Shown in pieces: positions 43,501-55,937 of a stretch of 64,000 nt of DNA (position 1 is its first letter; the number at the start of each line of letters is the position of its first letter). Under the pieces are notes generated by a model that did not search any database, had not been told where the DNA came from, and saw nothing but the letters and a program-made list of their open reading frames with translations. This DNA is from Paracamarosporium sp. OC-R06-R3 (Eukaryota > Ascomycota > Dothideomycetes > Pleosporales > Didymosphaeriaceae). The stretch lies in NCBI GenBank assembly GCA_019828545.1, contig JACVRA010000165.1:744001-808000 (forward strand). Direction: 5' to 3'. Both the position numbers and the translations under genes were made by a program.

Positions 43501-44580
43501 ATTTGGTAGATATTGCAGGGGAATCTAGGGCGTCTGCACTGAAGCGATGGAGTCTGAACCTCGTAACGTATGAGCTGGTACGAGTTTGCAGAGAATTAGG
43601 GAGTCGTATTGGCTAAAATGGTGCTTCTGGGTGCAGCCCAATGGCTGGGAAGGGTGACTGTGGGTGAATGTGGGTGACTGTGGGAGGTGACGTCGACGGC
43701 GCGGACCACTGAGGACGGAGGGAGAGAAGGGCACCGGAAGAGGCACGCCGCACAGCAGCGGATAGGCGACGGATATGCGGCCTTGGAGGACGAGATCGAG
43801 TACGAGGGTTAAACGCGGGCACACGACATGCTCGAGCGTGGAGGCAGGGAAGGATGCGACATTGATAAGGCCAGCGTCTGTGCACGGTTGGCGCCATTCT
43901 GGAAGACGCCACTGTCCTCACATCCGGGGCCAGAGCCATCTGACGGTGAGGGGCAGGGAGGCGTCGCTCCGGGACTGGAGGGAGTCGGCGACGCAGCTGA
44001 GGGACACAGCAGTGCACAGTACAGCGAGCTCAGGGCGCCCGGGGTGCCCAGGGTGCACCGGGCCATAGCACAGCGAGTCCGGCGCCGTGGGGTGACAGGC
44101 CCGAGGCGACGGCATGGCTCATGTGGAGAAGAAAGATGGACTGTTCGCCGGGCGCCACGGCTGCCAACCACGGCGCCGAGTCACGTTGGCCAGTGATTGT
44201 TATCGCCGTCATGGCAAGTCAAGTGTCCTTTCAGACTCCCCCCAAAAGCCCCCCCCGAAGCCGCCGTTGCGAGCGTCTGACTCTAGACTTGCGCCAGAGC
44301 ACAAACGGCCCAGCCCGCATGTGCTGCTAGACTGCCCTGCTAATCTGGATATGCTGCATCGCCTACGCAACCCTGTCCAGCTCGCGTCTTTGCAGTAAGC
44401 TCACCCGAGTCCCTGACCGCTACCCCGGCACCGCACCACCCCATAAGCAGTGCCCGCCCCCAACGTCCACACGACACCCACACCATCCAACACCAACACT
44501 GCGGCGCTACCAGAGGTTGCAGCACCGGCTGCAGCGAGCCATCACCACGCACAGCAGCGTGTCTGCGCCCGCCTTCCACC
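40521..44580. other. 4-kb gene-poor region
   Basis: The first 300 bp hold the 3' region of the kinase gene with a run of tetranucleotide microsatellites. The remainder has only short overlapping frames, the longest about 135 codons on the minus strand at 42690-43097, without recognisable features. 43.6-44.6 kb is GC-rich and C/A-rich near the end and presumably is the promoter and leader of the permease gene. Confidence 0.45.
40634..40818 (+). repeat. Cluster of tetranucleotide microsatellites
   Basis: (GATT)n near 40634-40652, (GGAT)n near 40735-40756 and (GGTT)n near 40797-40818 lie within 200 bp downstream of the kinase stop codon. Confidence 0.8.
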
Positions 44581-46468
44581 ATGGGCTTTGACGACGATGA
44601 CTACCGCACCGAAAAGAGCTTCGGAAGAGATTCGCAGACGGGCTCCTACTATGGCGAGTCGTCGGTCCACAGAGACGGTCTGGGGCGGAGGGTGCTGGAC
44701 AGCTTCAAGCGCGACCCGAGCGTGACCATGACGCCAAAGGGCACCGTGGGCACCGACGGCAAGGTCTTCGACGTCGAGAGCGCCGCCGCAAACACGGCCA
44801 ATTCACCGCTGGCGAGGAGACTCAAGGGAAGGCATCTGCAGATGATTGCCATCGGTGGGAGCATAGGTACAGTCGCCCCCATTTCATCCCCACCGCCCCT
44901 TCTCACCTTTATTCAGGAACTGGTTTATTCGTTGGATCTGGCCAGGTGCTCGCCGACGCTGGACCCGCAGCGCTCGTAATCTCTTACTGTCTGGTTGGTA
45001 TCATGATGTACTGCACAGTGCATGCGCTCGGCGAAATGGCTGTTCTCTTTCCTGTGGCCGGTTCCTTCTCCGCCTACTCGACGCGCTTCATCGACCCTGC
45101 ATGGGGTTTCGCAATGGGTTGGAAGTGAGTGACTGCGCTTCTGAATACTGCCCCAACACGCAACTGACCCGTGCATGTAGCTACGCCCTCCAATGGCTTG
45201 TCGTACTTCCGCTAGAGATTGTCGCCGCCACTTACACCATCAGTTTCTGGAACCATGGATCAGTCAACAACAATGCCTGGGTCGCCATATTTCTAGCGCT
45301 GATCGTGGGTATCAACTTATTCGGCGTCAAAGGCTACGGAGAGGCCGAGTTTATCTTCGCCATTATCAAAGTCGCCGCTGTCGTGGGCTTCATTATTCTC
45401 GGCATCATCATCAACATCGGCGGAGGACCCGGCGGAGAGTACATTGGTTTCAAGTACTGGCACGACCCTGGAGCCTTCAACAACGGATTCAAAGGCTTCT
45501 GCGGCACCTTTGTCAATGCCGCTTTTGCCTTCTCCGGGACAGAGCTTGTCGGTCTTGCTGCCGCCGAGACAGCCAACCCTCGCAAGTCACTTCCCACCGC
45601 TGTCAAGCAGGTCTTCTGGCGCATCACCCTCTTCTACGTTGTGTCGCTTTTCATCGTCGGCCTGCTCGTTCCTTACGACACCAAGGAGTTGCTCCAGAAA
45701 GAAAACGAAAGGGATTCTGACACAGTGACGTCCCCCTTCGTCATCGCAATCAACAACGCAGGAATAGAGGTCCTCCCGTCGGTGTTCAATGCCGTCATCA
45801 TGGTAGCCGTGCTATCCGTAGGCAATTCCGCCATCTACGGGTCCAGCCGCACGCTTGCAGCGCTCGCAGAGCAGAGCCAAGCTCCAAAGGTGCTCGCCTA
45901 CATTGATCGTCAAGGCCGCCCGCTCGTCGCCATCGCCGTCTCTTCCAGTCTCGGATTCCTCGCCTTCCTCGCCGGCGTAGACATAGAGAAACAGCAAGCG
46001 ACGTTTAATTGGCTCCTTGCGCTGTCCGCTCTCTCCGCCGTCTTCACATGGGCATCCATCTGCTTCGCGCACATCCGCTTCCGCAAAGGCTGGCAACTGC
46101 AAGGCCACACGCTCGACGAACTGGCCTTCAAGTCGCAGCCCGGCGTCATCGGCTCGTGGATTGGCTTCGGGTTTAACATCCTCGTACTAATCGCGCAGTT
46201 CTACGTCGCCGTCGTGCCCCTCGGGTACGCCGCGCAGTCAACCCGGGAGCGCCTGGAAGGCTTCTTCCAAATCTACCTCGCCATGCCCGTCACACTGGCC
46301 TTCTACATCCCCTACAAACTGTACTACCGAACGAGCTTCGTGCGGAGCTATAACATGGATCTGCACACTGGCATTCGGGAGCTCAATCTCGAGGCGCTGA
46401 TCGAGGAGGAGCGAGAAGAAAGGAAGCACTGGCCCAAGTGGAAGAAGGTGTACAAGTTCTTCTGTTAA
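44581..46468 (+). CDS. Amino-acid permease (fungal AAT/YAT family), 593 aa
   Basis: Three exons (44581-44866, 44917-45124, 45181-46468) with introns of 50 and 56 nt. The hydrophilic N-terminus of about 80 residues is followed by the family hallmark LKGRHLQMIAIGGSIGTGLF, which is only complete after splicing. About twelve membrane segments follow, including ALVISYCLVGIMMYCTVHAL, FIFAIIKVAAVVGFIILGII and FWRITLFYVVSLFIVGLLVP. The sequences GEMAVLFPVAGSFSAYSTRF and AFSGTELVGLAAAETANPRK are typical amino-acid/H+ symporter motifs. The C-terminus is cytosolic and charged (EEEREERKHWPKWKKVYKFF). It imports amino acids across the plasma membrane; substrate specificity cannot be judged from sequence. 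Nitrogen control would be expected from the family but no clear site is called. Confidence 0.93.
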
Positions 46469-47258
46469 TGGATGGAGGGTGCGCGCTCTTGCTTGCGATT
46501 GTCTATCTGTCTATGCGCCTTCCACGGCGAAGCATGGTTCTCGGCAGTTTTGGCGTTTTCTGTGCTGCGGTAGGATGACGAGGTTCTCTTTGTGATACCT
46601 GGCGGCATGCTGTTTATCGATGGCGTGCGCAGCCCTGCGATTGTCTTCATGATACTAGGTTATGCTTCTATTGTGTATATTATCGGGAGTCCTGGGGACG
46701 GGGGTGAGCGGTTGGACGGAGTGCGGTGCTAAGTGGAGGGGGAGGTATTGTGGCCGTGACGGCCTTGCAGAGTTGGCTGCTTGGCTACTCTCGCATTCTA
46801 TCCTAAAATGCATATGGACGGTGCTTATATAGATCGTAATATGTCAATGAAAAACAAAAGTATCAAGTTTGTCTTTCTGGGTCTGTCTTCACGCTGCCTT
46901 TCTTGCTTTGATCAGTGAAACGAGTCGCTTGTCTTGGGCAATCCTCTAGTAGGTTAGTTAAGGGGGTAGTGGGGGGTTTTCAGTACGACTTCCATTGTGC
47001 TGGTACGGAATAACCGTGGCTTATGAGGAGCGATTCCCCTGAGGTGGTTGCCTATGTAGCATATACATGTGACGTAAGTTATATCGAGGGAGTCAATAGC
47101 ACGAGCGAGAGATAAGCAGACAGTGTAGAAAGTCCTAAGTACGCTTTACTTTCTCGAAAAACACGTATAGACTAAATATAACAAGCAGAGCGAGTGAGAT
47201 ACAGGGCACACTATCGGAGAGAAGTACAGTACCACATCGTACCGGACTCGTTCAAAGC
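46469..47258. other. Convergent 3' intergenic region
   Basis: Between the stops of the permease and the aldo/keto reductase. Contains AT-rich 3' sequences only. No feature seen. Confidence 0.4.
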
Positions 47259-48507
47259 TCAATGTCCAACCATGGCTTGCAGATGAGCCGGATATCTTGC
47301 CCCTACGGGCTTCGCCCTCTCCACCAACTCCCGCATTTGCTTCTTCTCTTCATCCGTAAGTTCCACCTCCCGCGACGCCCAGTTCTCCTCTAGCCGCCCC
47401 ACCTTCGTCGTGCCCGGGATAGCAATCATCCCCTGCGCTGCGACCCACGCCAGTGCCACCTGGCTCACGGGGCATCCCTTCTTCTTCGCAATGACCTTCA
47501 GCTCGTCAACGATAGCTTTATTACGGTAGAAATTCTCTCCCTGGAACCTTGGCAGTGTTCGCCTCAGGTCGTTGGGCGGGAATTCATCGGGGGAATTGTA
47601 GGCGAAGTTGTCGACGAGCCAGCCGTGCCCGACGGGGCTGTAGGCAACGTATGCGATGTTTAATTCTTTTGCGGTGTCGACTAGGCCGTCGGTTTCGTGG
47701 AGGGTTTCGAAGGGCGAGTATTCGGCTTGGACGGCGTCGATTTTGGCGACTTTGAGTGCGTTAGTGGAAGGTGCATGGAGATGGGGTTAGGAATTGGGGC
47801 GATGTACTTGAGTTTGCTTTGCGTAGCGTGGCGGCCGAGCATTCGGAGAGACCGATGTATTTTGTTTTGCCGGAGCGGCGGAGGGCATCGAGGGCTGGGA
47901 TTGAGGATTCTAGTGGCGTGTCTGTGGGATTTAGAAGAATGGCTGGGATAATGGGGAGGAGGGAACATACTGGGGTCGATTCGGTGCAAGTAGTATAGAT
48001 CTGGGGTGAAGCCCAGTCGTTTAATTGTGCCTTCGATGTACGAATTGATATGCTCGGGTGAATTTGTGACAGCGCCGAAAATATTCCCTGCGGGTGTGCT
48101 CTCGCCAAAACAATCGAGGCCGCACTTGGAGGCCACTTAAATTTGCTGTAATTAGTAGTGTTTAGGGATTGAATGGTGGTGGGGGCGTCTTACGGAAGAC
48201 TTTGTCTCGGACGTTGTGCTTCCGGATGAAGTCGCCGAGGAGTTTCTCATTTATTCCCGCTCCGTATACTACCTGTACACAAAGACTCAGAAAGTTGCTT
48301 TGGAGACTCAGGGACTTATCAGAAGCCTGAGAATGAATAGTTACTTACCGCAGTGTCCCAGAATGTGCAGCCCAATTCAATGGCTTTCAGAAGCACAGGC
48401 TCCGCTTGTTCAAGAGTGAAATTGTTTCCCATACCGTGGTTGAAGCCCATGGCACCGAAGCCTGGGTAAGGCACTTGAATATCACTAAATGGTAGTGTTT
48501 TGGCCAT
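47259..48507 (-). CDS. Aldo/keto reductase, 335 aa
   Basis: Five exons (48507-48349, 48272-48194, 48135-47971, 47921-47808, 47749-47259), all junctions in phase. NADPH-dependent TIM-barrel oxidoreductase of carbonyl compounds. The four catalytic residues are visible: Asp51 in FWDTA, Tyr56 in VVYGAG, Lys83 in LASKCGL and His130 in YYLHRIDPN. The second half carries [33 protein letters not shown] and the cofactor-binding end [16 protein letters not shown]. The start [22 protein letters not shown] is typical. Size is normal and no targeting signal is present, so a cytosolic enzyme is likely. Substrate unknown; this subgroup contains pyridoxal- and aldehyde-reducing enzymes. Confidence 0.92.
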
Positions 48508-49248
48508 GTTTGCTGGAGTTGAAGCTGTGAGCTTAGAATATGCTGGTGGGGGTGGTAGTAGTCGATGTGATGATTACAGGTAAGCGTGCCACACTTAAAT
48601 ATCTCTGAAGAACATTGCAGACACCGAAAATCTTCGGTTTCCAGATCCACAAGAATTCAACCAAGTGATACAGTGTGGTGGAGTTTGTGTCGGACATATC
48701 GTACTAAGCCCGAAAGCGGATATGCAGTCTAGTGACATGACGGACTTAGCGCCACTAGATATCATTCGATGGTGAGGTACGCAGCGGTATGGCATTAACA
48801 TTTCAAATCAGTCTCTACATATTTCTCGGCCATTGAACCTACCAAGTTAGCTTGGAGTACGTACATACTAATGATGGCGAGGCTGCTTTGTCGCTTCATG
48901 TAAACATTTCACGGTGTGAGGAGTTAGAGTCGAGAATCACCCGCAAACATAAGCATATTACCATTCACTGTGACGAGGAATCGAGATGGATTGTCATGCC
49001 CTACCCTCCCAACTCCACATGAACTCCGTAGCGCGAAGCAAATTGAAGTGAGCAGACCCTCGAAGACTGTATACCATGTTCTGATTCAAGCTCAGAAATC
49101 ACTTCATGCTACGTGTAACCCCGCTACACTCCAGAAACTCCATAGCCCCTGCCTACGGCCGAACCGCTACCTCTGATGTGGATCCGCAGAAAATAGCATA
49201 GAATACCTCAGCGAGGTGCCAGTGCCGGGCTTGATGCCTCCGATGAGA
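48508..49248. other. Intergenic region
   Basis: Upstream of the aldo/keto reductase and downstream of the secreted-protein gene. Short frames only; nothing recognised. Confidence 0.4.
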
Positions 49249-50528
49249 CTAAGAGTGAGGTGATCCAGGTTCTTCCTGTTCCTCATTGTCCGGCTCATCG
49301 TGGTCTTTGATCGTGAAGAGCAGGTTGAAATGTGAAGCATCGGGATGCTCGCAGAAAATATCGACGCTGCCTATCATTCTCCGTTCCCCGAAAACGGCTT
49401 TGTGTGAAGCCAGTATAAGGGCGAAGCTGCGGCCATTTGAACTAGCGACAAGAGCTTTGTAGCCCTCGTCCTCCGGGTGGAATGTCTTTCTCGTTGCCCA
49501 TACGTACCTGGAAAGCTCCGTTAATATCGTCTTTTAAGGCTTGATAGAGTAGCAAGCAATATGGTAAGACTATGCTACTCACTTCTTACATGCCTTACCT
49601 TCTACTGGCTCGCCCACAGCCTTGGTAACGGCATTTATAGTCTCGTCATTTACTACACCAAGGGAAAACATATATTTCAGCTTGTTGACAGGTTGGTGAG
49701 CAGTATCGGCCTCTTGTTTATAGTCGAGGTACATGATGTCGAAGAAATTTTTCAACTTTGGCAGGACGGTAACAGGAGGTTTTTGCTTTGGGGCACTCGC
49801 GGCTGGACCCCACCGAGAGAAAGCGACGAAGACGCCACTGTAGACATCGAAAACATGAGCAAAGTTGGCGCCGGTAGGCTAGTTGTACCGTCAGCTTAAC
49901 CGGCGTAGTTACACTTGTATAAGCTTGAGGTATCTAGAACATGACTGACCCGATATTCGATGCCATCATGAGTCGTTTTTGTATTGTGTTCCCAAGATCT
50001 GAGCTTCGCAGTACCACCTTTTGAGGCATCCGGTGAGGCAATCCGCACGGGCGGGAGGCCAAACTCGCGTATTGCTGGCTCAATAGGCCCCAATTCCAAC
50101 TCTACGTCATAGGTCTCCTCGGGGGACGGGTCCGCTGTCCATCCCCACTCTTGGAGAGATTTAAAATCCGTCCAGGGGCTGGCTGCCGTGGTATGCGTGT
50201 TCTCTGGTCTGAGGTAGCGGGCGGCGATCGAGTCTTTTGAAGACATCATAGCGATCAAGGTGCAGCCTTGGTTGATCAGGTTGCGGTAGCTGTCGTCGTT
50301 TGGCTCGTCTACTGCAGGGGATCTCTTGATAAAGGTACGGTCAGTCCCAACCGATCTGTCCCAGGAGGAGACATTGGCGAGCCTGAGCTTTCGGAGCTCA
50401 GAAAAAGAACTCAGTAGGCCAGATGCACCTTCCGAAACGGCAGAATTGATAGAACCGATGTTGCCATGCTGTAGGGCATAGGAGCAACACACGAGAGCGA
50501 AGAAAAACAGAGTACCGAGAATATTCAT
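49249..50528 (-). CDS. Secreted protein of unknown function, 377 aa
   Basis: Three exons (50528-49950, 49878-49583, 49507-49249) with introns of 71 and 75 nt; phase and reading stay open only with this splicing. A clear signal peptide (MNILGTLFFFALVCCSYALQ) starts the protein. The mature part is about 355 residues and mixed in composition, with landmarks WTDFKSLQEWGWTADPSPEE, ANFAHVFDVYSGVFVAFSRW, KKYVWATRKTFHPEDEGYKA and FALILASHKAVFGERRMIGS. It ends in an acidic hydrophilic tail (DHDEPDNEEQEEPGS). Only a few cysteines, no membrane segment and no GPI signal. I do not recognise a family. It lies tandem with the rhodopsin-like gene and starts a block of secretory genes. Confidence 0.7.
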
Positions 50529-50843
50529 GATGCTTAGATGGTGATCTCGAGTCGCGCGCGTAGGAAGTCAATCGTGTTCAGCTTTACGTGTTGCTGCCGC
50601 AAAGCGCATGCAAAAAGCGCGCTAGTCCAGTCGATATATCGCAGTCAATCGGGGTTGACAAGTTAAAGTGAAGCGGGCGTGAAGGCCAGCGGGACTCTTT
50701 CTCGAATAACACCATGAGAGTCGGCTTGGCAAATTCGACTCTATTAAAGCTCCCACGAGAGACAGGTCTACGCACGTTTGAGGGTTGACAACTCATGGCC
50801 TGTTAGCCATAATATTTCTTCTTCAAGCGCCCTTCGGACGTGA
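50529..50843. other. Short intergenic region
   Basis: Promoter of the secreted-protein gene next to the 3' end of the rhodopsin-like gene. No feature recognised. Confidence 0.4.
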
Positions 50844-52218
50844 CTATCTCCTCTGCTCAAAACTCTGTGGTAGATCTTTCCCACCGTCACTATCCGCCCG
50901 TGACTCGCTCGTAACTTCATGCACAACCGTCTTCATAATTCCACGGTCGACTTTCGTATCGCTCCCTCCACTTTCCTGCAATATGCTCCTTTCGCTGTCC
51001 CCATCATCGATTCCGATATCTGAGCGACCCATGATCTTCGTATTGCGCTTGGTTGTGACCTTCGAAACATTGTACATGGGGATACCACTTCGACTGCCTG
51101 GTGTGCGCTTGCTTGTCTGGAAAGTGCTTGGTAGCACGAGGCGCAGGATCCTCTCGAACTGCTTGCGCAAGGGTGGGAGCGAAGCGACAAGGATGCCAAC
51201 GGATAGCTCAGTCGCGGACCATATCGTTAGGTCTACACCGTCCCAGGTTGGGTCTTTCGTCTTTTGAAGATTGCGCAGTTCGACCGTTTTGAAAATGGAG
51301 CATACTGTTGCGCTTGGGGCTGATCAGCTAAGATACTCAGGTATGACGATGGGGAGCTGTAGACGTACACTAGACCAAGACAGAAGACAAGCCTGAGTCC
51401 CCATTGTGTGCGCGACGACAATTGTACGGTTGAGAGGTAGATAATGGGAGCTACGATGTAAACTACATCTGTAATGATGTTGGATACTCCCTGCATGTAC
51501 CTAGAAAGGCCTCCTCGTTAGCAAGAGCGCTGCAACCGGGGAAGAAAGGACGTACGTGAGCCCTTGGCTGCCGTGGTAGAAGCACGTTCCTTTGATACTT
51601 TTGTTCCAGTTCGCCTCGAACGGTTTTGCGCAGAACAGACCCAACATAGGCAATGTGAAATTGAAGACCGCGACCATCGCTATTGACAAATAGATGACAA
51701 TCTTATACACCAATCCAAACGGAAGAGCCAAAAGATATGTGCAGATCGACACTTTTAGAATGGCCATAGCAATTAGGTTGATGACCTGGCCAATGTACAG
51801 GTAGTAGCTGTACTGCAAGATGTCATAAGGCTTGCTGATGCTGGGATCCTGGATGTGCCGGCCCTGTCCATGGATCGTAGATTTGATGCGTATGCCGGAT
51901 GATGTGACATTGAGACACTGCAAGTCATGTCAGCGGGAAGATCGTTATGTCGTGCCTTGTGGTTGAAGCGCAGATGTGTACAACGATGAGGAAGCGATCG
52001 GCGAGATGTGAAGCTGCACAACATAGTGACAAGTTGGGATTCCACAGGGCACATACCGCAGCGATGATCAGCAAGTAATCACAAACCAGGATCTTGCGCT
52101 TGCTTTGGACACCGTAGATGATTCTCCATATCAGAATTCCTGTGCTGAGAATGCAGATGCTCAGTGATGAGCCCAGGATTTCGTTAGCACGATTGGGCCA
52201 TGGACCATCCTCCTCCAT
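50844..52218 (-). CDS. Rhodopsin-domain (PTH11-like) 7TM membrane protein, 374 aa
   Basis: Four exons (52218-52057, 51917-51556, 51500-51369, 51312-50844) with introns of 139, 55 and 56 nt. The spliced protein starts MEEDGPWPNRANEILGSSLS and has seven hydrophobic segments up to about residue 270, including ISLLQ-free TM1 (LSICILSTGILIWRIIYGV), DILQYSYYLYIGQVINLIAM, IVIYLSIAMVAVFNFTLPM, MQGVSNIITDVVYIVAPIIY and LRLVFCLGLVATVCSIFKTV. The motifs GQGRH after TM2, CFYHGSQGLTYMQGVSNI and WSATELSVGILVASLPPLR are hallmarks of the large ascomycete rhodopsin-domain family, related to the Pth11 receptors. No CFEM domain is present. The cytosolic tail of about 90 residues is Ser/Arg-rich. A sensory role is inferred. 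Confidence 0.85.
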
Positions 52219-53972
52219 TGTAAGCAGCAAACACGAAAAACAATATTGGCAGAATTGTAAGAGTGATATCGGTGTCAAACATCCGGTGGTGGGGACTTAA
52301 GTCTCCATGTAAGTGGATATGCGGTGACACGGAGCGGGAGCGAGTTCCTTTGGATGCGCCTGTGCGTTTGGTGGCGATGCGAACCGATAATGTTAGGAAA
52401 ATTCTACGAGGCTTCTGGGCGGTGGCTTTCAGGATTCTCAGGGGTTGCTTGCCTCGAAGTAGTCTCTGCACCGTCTGGCACACGCCCTCGATCCTAACGT
52501 GTGATCAGTCAGATAGGCAATGACTCTGTCGATCAGGGTAATTACTGTAATTGGGCGTTACACAATCGTATCCAAGATTTAGCAGACTAGCGCCTCCATT
52601 GGCCAGGTTTTCATGGTGTAACATAATTTTGCAGTATTCTCCGAGCCGTGTGTGGTTCCCCACGTGGTTTCCTGCGCAGGTACGTCTTCCCACGCAGTAG
52701 CCATGTTTAGAGAAAGGCTCCGTTGCATGGCCTAGATTGCATACGCTATCAGCGTTGATCATACGATAGAGCTACCTGCCATGTTATGGTATTTTCCGTG
52801 CCTGATATGTATCCTTTACAGACCATCTCCCTATTTTCCTGCGAGAAGAACGCGCATAATCGCACCTTCTGACTCCGGGCCTCGCAGCATAATAGTCTAA
52901 AGCCTAAATAATATGTGGAATCCTTCCCTATCCCCCGCTTCACTCGCCCCGAACTCAGGTCGTATCTCCCTGTTCACGTGCACCGTTCGGGCGAATGCCG
53001 GCCACGAACCATCTAGATCTTGTAACATGACACGCCGGGCCATCCGTGCGATCATTTCTAGTTTTCCGCGGTGATTCGAGAATAGTCCTGTCAAATTATT
53101 TTAACGGCTGCCATGGACGGATACAGCTGTCGGGCCAGGGTCCGGTAACGGCATGCATAGCACGCCACGGCTCGCGTAAGACGCGGAGAGTGGTGGAAGG
53201 ATTAAGGTTCACGGAGTAAATTGCGCCACATAATGAACTAGCCAGCCGTGCTCGCCTGTGACCTTACTAATTGGGTTGGCAAGCGAGAACCTCGTATTTG
53301 CCACTAACACTTTCACTTCCACAACTAGCCGCAATGTCTTTTGAGAACCGCATTCCAGATGGTCGGTATGACGCCGCTGTGCATACTTCCCACTCTGATG
53401 GTTCTCGCCGTTCACAATGCTATCTCTTTAGCGAACTACGATGTGCTGGTCGACCACGGGCCGAGCCTTTTGGTCTATTACTAGTAACGGGGCACGGTAA
53501 CGAAACTCCTGGAGTTCTAGCGGCCCATGCAACCACGCATCCTCTAGTCTATTCAAGTAAGACAGTATGACGATCCTCAGGTCCTTGTCATTTTGTTGCG
53601 CTACAATGGCGGCCATGTTCCCTCTTCCCCTGGTTTGAAAAAGTTGACACCGACGACCGAGGCCGTGGGCTAGACGCGTACCCCCGAGTCAAATTGTCCC
53701 AAATGGAGGGCGTGTTGCTACGCCGCAATTGACTCGCGGAAGCCATCTCGCTTATGATCCACAGGTTCGGTGGAGAGACTCGAATGAACGGCAGTTGCTC
53801 GCATTCACCTTGCTGGGGGCTGCTGCACAGGGGCCGGATGGAAGTTTAAAGTTCGCAACGCGCCTGTCGCATCCAACTGTGTGCCGCGTTCTTGGAACCT
53901 GCCCAACCTGTCACTCGTTTGTTTCGTTGCTGTCTTTTCAAAACCTTGTTCGTGCATCAAAGCCGTCCCAAC
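52219..53972. other. 1.75-kb divergent intergenic region
   Basis: Lies between the starts of the rhodopsin-like gene and the GMC oxidoreductase gene. Short frames only on both strands. No recognisable feature. Confidence 0.4.
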
Positions 53973-55937
53973 ATGCGTTCCTTTGTCGCAGTTGCTCCAT
54001 TGCTAGGATTGGCCGCCGCCCTTCCGAGCGGTGAGCTGGTGGAGAGGGATACCACTGCTCAAGCAGCAAATACGTATGATTATGTCATTGTCGGTGGTGG
54101 TGTGACGGGTCTTATTGTTGCCAATCGGTTGACTGAGAACAAGAAGAGTACGCATCAATCAGCCCGAGCTTCTGACATTGTACTCACAACGTTACTGTAG
54201 CGACCGTCTTGGTGGTCGAGGCTGGTACTGATGATTTGCCTTGGCAACAACGATTGCCATATGGGGCTGCCAGCGCCCTGAATGAGTCCTTGTTATGGTC
54301 TAACTATGTCTCTGAACCGGAACCATTCCTCAACAACAAAACATGGAAAGTGCGTGTCGCCGAAGTTCTAGGTGGTGGCTCTGTTGTCAATGGAATGTTT
54401 TACGACCGCGGTTCGGCAGCCGATTATGATGCTTGGGAGGCTCTCGGCAACTCTGGCTGGGGATGGAAAGGCTTGTACCCTTACTTCAAGAAGGGTACCA
54501 CCTTCGTTCCTCCGCCGGAGAAGACGGTTAAGGACTTCAACATCACTTGGGACCCAGCTGCGTAAGTACATCATGGCGGACCAAGTGCTTAAGCTAACCC
54601 TATGCAGGTACGGTAGCGGTCCTCTTCACGTTGGAATTTCTGACTTCCAGTATCCTGATATCCTACCTTTCTTCGCGGCTTACCAAGGTGCGGGTGTCAA
54701 AAAGTTGCTTGATGGTAACAACGGCGAACAAGCGGGCATTTCATGGTACCCCAACACCATGAACCCGTTGACCGGAGAGAGGGCTCAAGCTCGCAACTCA
54801 TACTATGACCCGGTGAAATCCGCACGATCGAACTTGAAGCTCCTGCTTCGTACCGAAGCAAAGGAGCTCGTGCTTGACAGTGGCAAGAAGCTCACTGCCA
54901 AGGGTGTGAAGATTCTTAACAAGACTACCGGCAAGACTTCTACAGTCTACGCGAAGAAGGAGGTGGTTCTTGCTGCCGGCTCCGTCAACACCCCTAAGCT
55001 CCTCCAACTCAGTGGTATCGGACCAAAATCTGTGCTCCAGGCTGCTGGTATCAAGGTTAAGCTTGCACATGACGGTGTTGGCGCAAACTTCCAAGATCAC
55101 CCTTACACTCTTGTTACCTTCAACACGTCCTTTGCAAGCAACCCCAACCCCAACTCCCTCGCCACCGACCCGGCCTTCAACGCATCGGCATATGCTCAAT
55201 ACGAAGCCAACAAGACCGGTCCGCTCACCCAAGGTCGTGGAAATAGCCTTGCTATGGTCTCCCTCCCCAAGGTCGCACCTCAGACATACACAACCCTTGC
55301 CAAGCAGATCAAGGCTCAGAAGACTGAATCCTACCTGCCTGCCATCTACACCGGCAGCAAGAAGCTCCTTGCCGGTGTTGCCGCCCAGCGCAAGGTCCTG
55401 GCCGGTCTCTTCCAAAACAAGGACGCCGCTATTGTCGAGCTGCCCGTCGGTCCCGGCGGTGCTGGTGTCCTCGTCGGCCTTGAGAAGCCTCTCGCTCGTG
55501 GCTCTATCACCATCAACCCCGCCGACGCCCAAGGTCCCCCAAAGATCCTCTACAACGCCCTCAGCAACCCCGTGGACAAGGCCGTCATGGCTTCTTGCGT
55601 CCGCTTCCTCCGCACCGTCTGGAAGCGCCCCGAGATCGCCAAGTACAAGCTCATTGAGACCTCTCCTGGCGCTCAGTACACGAGCGATGCGGATATCATT
55701 GATAAGATGAACGCCGCTGGCACCATCTGGCCTACGCTGTCTCACCCAAGTGGTTCTTGTGCGATGATGCCAGAGAAATATGGTGGATGTGTGTCGGACA
55801 AGCTGCTTTTCTATGGCGTGGAGAACCTGTCTATTGTTGATGCAAGTATCCTGCCGCTTGTACCGACGCAGCATATTCAGTCGACTATGTATGCTGTGGG
55901 TGAGAAGGCGGCTGATTTGATTAAGGCTAGAGCTTAG
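53973..55937 (+). CDS. Secreted GMC-family FAD oxidoreductase, 621 aa
   Basis: Three exons (53973-54147, 54201-54561, 54608-55937) with introns of 53 and 46 nt. A signal peptide (MRSFVAVAPLLGLAAALPSG) is followed by the FAD dinucleotide fold YDYVIVGGGVTGLIVANRLT and TVLVVEAG. The GMC signatures are present: VLGGGSVVNGMFYDRGSAAD and AAGSVNTPKLLQLSGIG. The catalytic pair is His near 558 (HPSGSCAMM) and a second His near 599 (LVPTQHIQSTMYAVGEKAAD). Several N-glycosylation sites occur. The enzyme would oxidise an alcohol or sugar outside the cell or in the secretory route and make H2O2; aryl-alcohol, glucose or choline-type substrates cannot be separated here. Start chosen at the ATG giving the signal peptide; an upstream in-frame ATG at 53892 would hide it. 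Confidence 0.9.

Noticed and set aside
52001..52060. A short extra exon in the rhodopsin-like gene between 51960 and 52010
   Set aside because: It leaves the wrong phase. One 139-nt intron restores a continuous second membrane segment and the GQGRH motif.
54798..55874. 358-codon open frame on the minus strand
   Set aside because: It is fully antisense to the third exon of the GMC oxidoreductase, whose protein is clearly conserved. The frame follows from codon bias.
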